A stretch of DNA of 64,000 nucleotides from Carya illinoinensis (Eukaryota; Streptophyta; Magnoliopsida; Fagales; Juglandaceae): contig NC_056765.1 in the NCBI RefSeq assembly GCF_018687715.1, positions 28,552,254 through 28,616,253 of the forward strand. The letters run 5' to 3'. The translations under genes were made by a program, and so were the position numbers. Positions 55,769-64,000 of this stretch are shown one piece after another. The first letter of the stretch is position 1. Every line of letters begins with the position of its first letter. The notes under the pieces were generated by a model that saw only the letters and a program-made list of their open reading frames with translations, did no database searches and was not told where the DNA came from.

Positions 55769-58342
55769 ATGTATAAGAAGAAGAGAGAAGCCGATAGAGG
55801 AGGGCCCTCAAGAGGCGGGACTGACACCATGGATGAAGAGATGGACTTCAAGAAGATCATGAAGGACATTGAGCTTTTCAGTAATTTTATTACACTTTTA
55901 ATTTCTTCTATTGATTGCTTTTTTGATAAATGGGTTTATTTTCTGTATTTACTTACTTATTTAAGCATGGCTTTTGAATAATGGGTCAAGGCCGTTGGGA
56001 GGTGTGTATCTAGAATTATATACCCATAGGTTTTGCTCCGTTGAACCTCTTTCAACAAATTATTATCTGAAATCAATAATAGGTAATAAGTGAACATAGG
56101 CATGATGATAATAGTAAAGAGTACTTTAATATATTTAGATTAGATTGAGAATTCGGCTATTGTTGGAAAATTTGGGCATTGGAAATATGGGATTTCCGAT
56201 GTCCTACGTTTTGCGGTGGAGATATCGGATTCCAAGGAAATCTGACATTATTGGTTAGCAGAATGATAAATTTATCATTGCTCAATTTATCTTTTTTTTT
56301 TTTTTGTAACATTAGATTTTTGAAGAGGCAATTTTCTTTACTTGTGAAATACATGAAGCTGATATCATGGAGTTGGTAGATGTTCGTGTGGAACTCTGAT
56401 ATGATCACTAGCATTGGATTCGAAACAATAGGGTTCTTAGAATCCTCCATTCAGTACAATTTAAAGAAATGTGAAATTAATGAATTAAATACGCCATATG
56501 CATCATATGAACGTGTCATAAAAAGTGTTGGCCTTACTTTGTGTGAAATTTCTGTCAAATAGGCTTGCTGATGAGGCTTCTTTGTGTGATATTGAATTGT
56601 TCAGTCCATCTGAAACGAACTAGAAACTGCCTTGGGGCACAGACTTGCTTTAGAAAACTTGAATTTGTTTTTGTTAATCTAACGTTTTGCATCATTGTAT
56701 GCACCTGTTAAACAGATTTCCTTTTATAAGTAGAACAATATTATTAATAATAAAAGAAGAGCATAGGCATTGTCATGGTACATAGGGAGTATACCATGAA
56801 TATGCCTATTAAGAGCGGGTGGAAGAGGTAAAATAGCTCCTAGGGAATACAAAAGTGGGCTGTCACCCAGTGGAAAAGAGTAATAAAAAATAATGCCTTG
56901 AGTTCTCCCATTTTCCTTGACGTGTCTTTGAAGTTTCATGCATTTCTTTTATGTACCATGTTAAATAGATTAATATGTAGCCAAATTTAATAATTACTAA
57001 GTACCATGTACAGAAATATATTCTGTTCTGAACCATTTGTCAAATGTTTAGGCAAAACCCAAGTACACGGGTTGTATACAAAGAAAACTCAGTTACAAAC
57101 TAGGAGCTAGAAATGGATTCAAGAAAATCATAGAAATTAGCCTCATTGAGCACAGTAACAGAAGCCTACAAGAAAATCATGGACAAGGAATTGTATACTT
57201 CATGTGTACTTGGCTACTCCTATTTACTTGATTGAATAAAGTTTTATTATTACTTATAAAAGAAAAATGTGGAAAAAGAAACATCGAAGATCATTTGATG
57301 AGTGTTCAAAGCTCCTACCATTCCTTCCAGCTGAATGCACCACATGAGACTTAAAAGGAATTATAGTCCACACTGCAGCATTTTGGTGGTCACTGGTTAC
57401 CCTGCATATGGCAAAGTGAAGGTGGCACTGATATGCGTTGTTGGACTTTAGTGTTAGATATTGATATTTAAGCAACACTCCATGCATTGTGGGACTACTT
57501 TTTTTGTTCTGTAAGTGAAGTATTGGTATAAAAACCTAGTTAAAGTCTGACTCCTTGGTTCAAATAGGATTCAGCATAATTTTAAGCTCTCTGTTGGGGC
57601 TATTTTTATCTTGACTGTAACTTTTTTTCTTTTCATGGATCTCATATCTTTGTGATATAATTTTTGGTAATGGCATTTTGCAGGCTCCTCACATATGACT
57701 TGGAAAGAGAGAAAGGAAATTGAGAACAGGAAGATAGTTGCATTGGGTGGAAAGGTAAATACCCTGTCCTTTCCATTATCAACTTTTAGCTCTATTCTGT
57801 TTGCTACAAGGAAGCAGTCAGGTGGTGTACACTGGTAGAATATTTTCACATATTGTAGTAATTTAAAACTTCCTAAATCTGTGCTTACCCTTGAAACAGC
57901 CTCCTAAGAAGCATAGACTGCCCCTTAGTGTAGCACGACCCATGATGAAGAAACAAAAGGAAAGAGAGGAGAAAATGCTACAAGAGGTGATCAATTTCTT
58001 TCATTGTCTTCACCTTTTTATATCATTCTTTGCGTGAATAGGAATAGTTTTTATACTTTTACTGACTAGTGTAGCTTTCAGCGTTTAATTCTTGCAAAAT
58101 TTGGGGGCAAGCATGTTGGCAGTGCTAAAGGATTTGTGGGGAGACGCAAGCCTGAGGACAGAGTTTTGAAAGCAAGTGAAGGTCATTTTAGAAACGGTAT
58201 ACTTGATGTAAAACATTTGCTACGACCAACCCCATCTAGAGACGATGACTCTGAAACTCATATGTTGGCTAAAAGAAAAAAGAAGGGAGGTGGAAAGAAG
58301 AATCGAGGTAAAAAGAAGGGCAGTGGTAAGAAGCACCACTAA
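55769..58342 (+). CDS. DUF4602 / C1orf131 (FSAF1)-like nucleolar protein
   Basis: Four coding exons, 55769-55880, 57684-57754, 57900-57986 and 58082-58342, with phase kept (A+GC, then phase 0 twice): 531 bases, 176 residues. A TAA immediately before the ATG fixes the start, and an acceptor TTTGCAG at 55738 begins the ATG exon. Residues 43-66 (MTWKERKEIE, LGGKPPKK) and 123-133 (EGHFRNGILDV) match, from memory, the two conserved blocks of the human C1orf131 family, recently assigned as a small-subunit processome assembly factor. The C-terminus is a Lys/Gly-rich nucleolar-type tail (KRKKKGGGKKNRGKKKG). The middle is basic and helical (MMKKQKEREEKMLQE). Expected to act in 18S rRNA maturation; the family call is inference without a search. 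Confidence 0.8.
56342..56818 (+). repeat. Intronic copy of the 52390-52814 duplication
   Basis: Lies in the first coding intron of the FSAF1-like gene. Its right part, 56710-56818, contains a reverse-oriented LINE tail (TTTTATAAGTAG, GCATAGGCATT, GGGAGTATACC) that the other copy also carries in shortened form, so the LINE tail predates the duplication. Confidence 0.75.
57045..57265. mobile_element. LINE-tail fragments in both orientations
   Basis: AGGCAAAACCCAAGTACACG and GTTGTATACAAAG (minus-oriented tail) are followed by TTGTATACTTCATGTGTACT and GAATAAAGTTTTATTATTAC (plus-oriented tail). No target duplication could be fixed. Confidence 0.45.
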
Positions 58343-59947
58343 ATATGCATTGCAATAAGGGAAATCTTGACAATGGAAACAAAATTAGTTGTGTCTACCT
58401 CGGATATCCTCATCATTCTTGGGGATCAACCTATGCTCTTAATAGAATTATTGTCCTCCGTCGTTGCCAACAGAGATTTTTTAGATTGAGCCTTGTTTTT
58501 TGGTGTTGAGCATTATCAGTTTTCAAACAACTTGTATCACATAAGAGTAGGTGTAGGAATTGTCCATTTCTATATATATTGGTAGATCTCTAAATTTGAT
58601 CGGGACTCCCTAATCTGGATGAATGTAATCCATTGTCGGATTGGCCTGTCACGTTTGGACAATCCCACTTGGCACTTACTACTACCCGAAACGAATATAT
58701 TTCAGATCGAGGCTCCATTGTCTAGTGATCGTTTAAGAGGGGAGGGAACCATAGTAAAGCTCTTGATAGATTAAGTTCTCGTACCCACTTGCATCTTGAT
58801 TCATTTGAATGCAAGGGAGTTTGTTCAGATTTTCTCGAAATCAAGTCATCCCATGATTGTATACAATATAATACATAGACCCACAATCGGAACTCCTAAT
58901 TTTAACTTGGACTCGAATTTTCTTTTGTTAAGAAGATACTTAATGGTAATAATAGGTAGAAGTATGTTCATGGGATTGCATGGAGTTAGAAGTTTTTACT
59001 ACTTCCAACTTCTTTCAGACGTCCAATCAAGCTTGGGGAGTAGAGTATATCATATCCATCCTCGTTTCTAAATTTGAACGCTATGCAAACAGGAGTTCTA
59101 GAAAATCTCAATCTGTCCAATAGTTTATGATGCACAATTGGCATACCACTCTAATATGCTCATGCATGTGCTCGAGGAAAAAGAAGAGAGGCAATTTTGA
59201 GCTTTCAAGAATGGGGTGTGCAACCTATTAGACCTAGATACACATAGGAGGAGCTTAGAAACTCCAAGATTAATCATTCCCTCGTCTAAGAAACGAAAGC
59301 TGCCATGTCCACAGATAAACCCCCCCAAATCGGGTTTTTTTAGCTCTTTGTTGGTACATTTTTTTTATTTCTTTAAATACTTTAAAAAAAAATTCACAAC
59401 GTCATTTAAAAACATTTTCTTAATCATTAAGTAAAAAAAATAAGAATCTATGGCACATTCGGTGGCTTTTATCTGTAGACTAAGCATTATCCCTAAGAAA
59501 CATAGAATTTGAAAAAAAAAAATTGCTTAATTTACAGATAAATGATATTTGTAACCGTAAAGTATATAAGCGCTACGTAATCTTTTAAAAAAAATGAGTA
59601 AATATAGAATCACATAAAAAAAATTAATTTTTAATAGTGAACTTTATTTATTTTTAAAATGATTATATAATATATATCCATTTTATGATTATACGTGTTA
59701 GTGCATTCAGCACAGGTAACAAATTTCTTTAATCAAATTACTATTTTTCGTCTTATTATATATATAAAGAAATATTGTATTCTCAAATTGTGTATATAAC
59801 ACATATAATATAATAAAATGTTTACATAATATAATCTAATTTAGAAAATAAATTTTAAGATCTAATTTTATAAACTATATATTCCTATTTAAATTATGAG
59901 AATGATGTGATCTCACGACATAATAATAAAGAAAAATTTTATATATT
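58343..59947. other. 3' flank of the FSAF1-like gene and unassigned DNA
   Basis: 58343-58600 is probably the 3' UTR. 58600-59320 has near-even base composition and reads unlike its AT-rich surroundings, but no frame gives a recognised protein (longest open frames 58796-59071 + and 59125-59328 -). 59330-59500 and 59540-59720 are AT-rich MITE-like blocks, the latter with ATGATATTTGTAACCGTAAA and ATGATTATACGTGTTAGTGC ends. Confidence 0.4.
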
Positions 59948-61276
59948 TGTTGAACTCAAAGTTTCAAGTTTTGTGTAATTATATATCTACACATAGATTT
60001 TGATGATAACAAATGAATTCAAAAAATAAAGAAGTCTCAAGTTCAAGTTATCTACACGATGGAGTCAAGCATATCAAGAGAACAAGCATGAGCAAAAAGG
60101 AAACAAATTCACATTAAAATCATAGAATAATATTGTAAATCTCTTAAAAATTCAAAATTAGAATTAATGCTCAAAATTAATATTTTATCATAAAGCATTA
60201 AAATACATTTTCCACATGTGCATGAATATTTTGAAAATTAAATTTAAAAATTTTGAAAGATGATTGATTGTTATCTTTCACATGTGCATTACATGATTAA
60301 AGGTTTGAACTTTGAAAATATTAAAGATGATTGATTGTCATCTTTCACATGTACATGTTTTATTTGAATATTTTCAAAAGTAATTGATGTTTTTTTTGAC
60401 TTATGCAAAAAGTATATGTTTTTGTTTGAAAAGTTTGAAAAGTAAAAATGTGCTCCTTTTGTCATATGCAAAAAGTAAAAAGATTAGGTTTGAAATATTT
60501 AAAAAGTAAAGTGTGCTCATTTTGTCATATGCCAAAAGTAAAAGATTAAGTTTGAAATTTTTGAAAAATGAATGATGTTGTCTTTGACAATTGAAAAAGA
60601 AAAACCTTTTATTTGAATTTTTTGAAAAAGTGAATGATGTTGTTTTTGACATGTAAATCTTTTTAAATTTGAATATGAAGTCTCATATGCCTATAAATAG
60701 ATCATTTGAGAGATTCACATTTACAACACCAAGAGCATACAATATTTATTCAAAGTTTTCATTCTCTCTTCTCTAAGTATTGAGCCTTAATCTTTGTTCA
60801 TTTTGAAAGAAATATGGTTTGCACTGTATTGTTTTGATTTCATTCATTGATGAGTATTTTCTGATAACCTACCCATTATCAGCTCTTGTATCAGTAAAAT
60901 GGTATGTATAATCCTTGTGCGTGTAGAAAGTGTTCTATACAGGAAATAGTTGAATCATCACGTGTAAGGTGATTGTAAGTGTAGAGAGTGTTCTACACAA
61001 ATTCTTTGTAACGGTGTTGCTCAAAGGTGTAATAGGTTTCTATCTCCACCTAAAGGAAGTTGAATAGTGAATTTGAGGATCTTCAAGGGGTAGCTTGAGG
61101 CGAGAACGTAGGCAATGGGACCGAATCTCGCAAATTCTCTCTTACCTTTACTGTTTATATTTTATTATTGTTTTGTATTTTGTTTATATTTTATATTGTA
61201 TATTTGATTTATAATTATTATTAATTTTAAATACAATTCAATTCACATCTCTTTTGTGTTAGTTATCTGGACAATA
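59948..61276 (+). repeat. Solo LTR of the Sirevirus-type family
   Basis: Starts TGTTGAACTCAAAG and ends CTGGACAATA, collinear with the LTR at 3231-4528 over its whole length (about 1329 versus 1298 bases), with the same TATA box (60692-60699) and U3 hairpin repeats. Flanks are ATATT and ATACC, a 3-of-5 match that could be a mutated target duplication. No internal domain adjoins either side, so it is a solo LTR from unequal recombination. The terminal CA has become TA. Confidence 0.88.
60692..60699 (+). promoter_or_regulatory. TATA box of the solo LTR
   Basis: TATAAATA in the same context as in the first LTR (GCCTATAAATAGATC). It could drive rightward transcription towards the gene at 61694, about 1 kb away. 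Confidence 0.45.
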
Positions 61277-61693
61277 ATACCACATTATCATCTTATTATA
61301 TAAGATGTAGTATATTTATCGCTATTGAATGGTTTTTTATTGAATAATTTTTATGATGATAAATATATTATATCTTACATAATAAGATAAAAATAAAATA
61401 AAAATATGAAATATAGGATTACTTGATAATAAATAACTCATAAAGAAATATTATATTTATTGTTTGATTTTTCTTCTTATTTAATAAGTGAATCAAATAG
61501 AAACCTAAGAAATTGGAAATAGTTCAATGTAAAGTAACCTTTAAAAATGAGAACGTAATAAAAATTACGCAAAAGAAGTACTAAAAATAAAAGATATTGA
61601 AACTTCGGAAAGAAGAAAAGCAGGAAAGAAGTGGGTCTGCCGACTCTGCCGTTTAATCTGGGGAGAGCAAAAACAGCAGCAGTCGAAGCAGGC
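61277..61693. other. Short upstream region of the right-edge gene
   Basis: AT-rich until about 61600, then a balanced leader (GCCGACTCTGCCGTTTAATC) just before the ATG. No clear TATA box was chosen. Confidence 0.35.
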
Positions 61694-63693
61694 ATGGACG
61701 AAGTTGAATTCCGACGCCTTCTCGATCTCTTCCCCATCGTCCGATCCCGTGATTACCATGTAACTCTTTCTCTATTTTCCAAGTTATTTTATTAAAAAAT
61801 ATTTTATAAATTATATCGTGTTTGTTAAACAAAGTGTTTGAGGTTTAACACAAAGGGGTTCCCTCTTTGTTATGATGCCATTATGTGAACTGGGTCTCTC
61901 TTTATATCCTGTTCAGTGGCTGAAAGTTCCCATTTTTGGGGTTGTTATGGTTGCTCTTATTTGCTGTTTGTCTGTATTTGTTTCATTAAGGTTGCGTTAC
62001 TTAGTGGGTAGCTTGTAGCATAGAGGTTGATCCAGTTGGTAACTGAGTGTCCAATAGTTTCGGAACAAGGTTAACAGGTATGGGCTAAACTTAAGCCCTT
62101 CAATTTTTTGGGCAAAAGATGCATCATGGATGAAGAAGTAAGAGGTTTTGTTTCAATTAAAAACTGAAATCAGGAGCCACGATTTGTGAATGGCACAACT
62201 AACAGGTACGAAGATATCAAGGCTGTTTTAAGAATAAGCTAGTCAAGGGTTGATTGATTCATATGTTATGTCTGATGGTCCGATCGAGTGTATAGTTGTT
62301 TGAACAAGTCTTCTTGTTACTTGGAGATTTTAGGAATCGATTATGCATAATACTGAAATTTGATTTGTATACCAAAGAAAAACCCCTAGGGGTTGGCTTA
62401 AGTGGTAAAAGCCTTGGTCTTGGTGGTATGCTCTATCCAAAGTCTAAGGTTTGAATCCTTTTGATTGCAAAAAATCTTTAGAGGTAATTGGACAAGGAGA
62501 TTTTTCCCTTGAATTATCCGAGGTGCACTTGCGGAAAACTTCTTATTGAGGGCCTGTGCACCCCCAGGATTAGTTCAGATGCTATTGTCGGGCACCTGGT
62601 GCCAATCAAAATATATCTGTTACGTGGCTTCTTGAATTGTATGTGCTGTATGGTTATTTTGAAAAGCATTCAACACGTTATTTTGCTACCCCTAGTTGCA
62701 AAATACTGGCGGTGGGCATGTTTGGCAGAACTGGGTCACATTCTCAGTTTGTTAGATGATTAAGTGTGTGACAGAAATTTTGAGGAAGGAAGCTGAATGC
62801 TCGATTTTAAGTTTAATTCTTATATATTATTTTCGTATTGGACAGTATGTTTACTGTCCAAGTGTTTCATCATATTTTTGAATACTGCCTGCACATAATT
62901 CTGTGTTATATCTTATCTACTATGATCTGCACATTCTGCTCCTTCCTTTCATTTGTTGCCCCTCCAACACCTTTCCCAACCTCTTCCATAATACCATTAC
63001 CCTCCCCCAACTTTCTGAAAAACCCATCACTCCAAGGGTGTGCCAAGCATTCCTCCAACATCTTTGCCACCCAGGATAACACCAGCGCTCTAAGAGAAAC
63101 AAACTTAACCACCCTTCTGCTTCTCTCAGAAATGCCTATATAATTTCCTCCCTCCTTCAAAAAAATGAAGGTCCTCTATTCCACCTTCAAACGCCTAGAA
63201 TTCAACATCAACCCTCTCACAAGAAATAAGAAAGACGCTAATAGAGAGACAGAAAAAGGAAAGGACGAGGTTAATTCTGGCGAGAAGCACATGTCAAAAG
63301 TTTTAATGGGCGTAGTATATCTGTGTGTGTGTGTATTTATTTTTTTATATATAATATCAATCCAAATTAGTGGAAGGACCCAAATGGTAGGTAGATTCTA
63401 TTGTCTAACACAAATTAAAAGAATTTGTAAAAAATATCCTCTTTGGTTGATTATAGATGCATCTGGCTCTGATTTTGAATATAATTTCAGGTGGAATTAG
63501 AAGCATCGAGAGAATCAACCTCTAGGTCATCGCAGAGTGAGGTGGTACGACTTCCACTGCTTTACACAATATTGTGATGTATTTGTATATGTTCAGCGAT
63601 GGTTGAAAGTTTTGACTTCATAACAGATAAAGGAATGGCAAGATGCATGGGATGAGGGGAATAGAGTGGAAAATCAAGGAATTAGCCAACATG
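61694..63693 (+). CDS. Unidentified conserved-looking plant protein, 5' exons only
   Basis: Exons 61694-61759, 63491-63541 and 63627-63693, all with good GT/AG sites (ACCAT|GTAACT, TTTCAG|GTG, GAGTGAG|GTGG, TAACAG|ATAAAG, AACATG|GTATCC). The joined frame is 61 codons plus one base and continues beyond the right edge. The product starts MDEVEFRRLLDLFPIVRSRD, then a Ser/Arg-rich linker (SRESTSRSSQSE), then KEWQDAWDEG. I recall similar starts in uncharacterised plant proteins but cannot name a family or role. The first intron (61760-63490) is long and contains a SINE. Confidence 0.65.
62382..62610 (+). mobile_element. tRNA-derived SINE, copy 2
   Basis: Same family as 33875-34094: AACCCCTAGGGGTTGGCTTA, a mutated box B (GGTTTGAATCC), GAATTATCCGAGGTGCACTT and a CTGGTGCCAATC end. 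More decayed in box B than copy 1. No target duplication identified. Lies in the first intron of the right-edge gene. The rest of that intron (61760-62381, 62611-63490) holds no recognised feature. Confidence 0.8.
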
Positions 63694-63792
63694 GTATCCG
63701 TCCGATTACCTTTTATTATAATTATTGTTTTTTGTTAGCCAGCAAGGTGCATTGCTTTTCAGTATACAGTCAGTTATTATTATTATTTTTTT

Positions 63793-63834
63793 GGGCCCCC
63801 CCGCCCGCAGGGGGGGGGGGGGGGTGGGGGTGGG
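63793..63834 (+). repeat. G/C homopolymer tract, G-quadruplex-prone
   Basis: GGGCCCCCCCGCCCGC is followed by about 18 G, then GGGGG and GGG runs separated by single T. The C-run and G-run can fold back on each other, and the G-runs can form a quadruplex. Length may be unreliable in an assembly. Confidence 0.8.
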
Positions 63835-64000
63835 TTTCGAAACAAGAGGAAATGGTGGGTCTGTTTGGGAGTTGATTTTAAAAGGGAAGCAGGAAGGAGA
63901 GGAATGGAAGGACACCGATTCTTTTCCATTCCCTTGTAAGCATTCCAAATAAAAGTGAACACCCAAACCTTTTATATTCGATGTAAAGTCATTCTTTCCT

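Noticed and set aside
1..64000. CRISPR arrays, operons or bacterial signals
   Set aside because: Repeats are eukaryotic transposons and microsatellites; genes have spliceosomal introns.

Overview
This is nuclear DNA of a dicot, probably a woody one. It has AT-rich intergenic DNA, GT-AG introns and many Ty1/copia, LINE, SINE and MITE relics. The style of the AT-rich GAGATGAGTTGAG-type MITEs and of the LINE tails suggests Fagales, perhaps Juglandaceae (walnut/pecan); this is an inference from repeat style only. No bacterial features, CRISPR arrays, rRNA genes or genuine tRNA genes were seen.

Layout: 1-4528 is the 3' half of a Sirevirus-type Ty1/copia element: broken RT/RNase H, two related antisense coiled-coil ORFs each with its own TATA box, two polypurine tracts and a 1.3-kb LTR. 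4529-8942 is AT-rich. 8943-9941 (-) is a germin-like protein gene with two exons. 12036-12867 is a hAT-like non-autonomous element. 13409-14887 (-) is a DC1-domain (Cys/His-rich) gene. 18331-41206 (+) is a 24-coding-exon UTP25 gene (740 aa), followed through every splice junction in frame. Its introns hold two antisense LINEs, several ultra-short LINE-tail insertions with target-site duplications, a SINE, MITEs, a tandem duplication that copies an exon end, and a 1.5-kb near-palindrome. 44697-47144 (+) is a phytocyanin/early-nodulin-like gene. 47995-50762 (-) is a degraded caulimovirid-like endogenous pararetrovirus fragment. 55769-58342 (+) is a small basic protein of the DUF4602/C1orf131 (FSAF1) type. 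59948-61276 is a solo LTR of the same family as the first element. 61694 to the right edge (+) is the 5' part of an unidentified conserved-looking gene.

Functional links: UTP25 and the FSAF1-like protein are both expected in the nucleolar small-subunit processome. They lie on the same strand about 14.5 kb apart, and both have telo-box-like AAACCCTA motifs at their 5' ends, as is typical of plant ribosome-biogenesis genes. The germin-like and nodulin-like proteins are predicted to be secreted or cell-surface. The DC1 gene has W-box cores in its presumed promoter. All exon boundaries were read by eye from splice signals, reading phase and family knowledge; no alignment was run.
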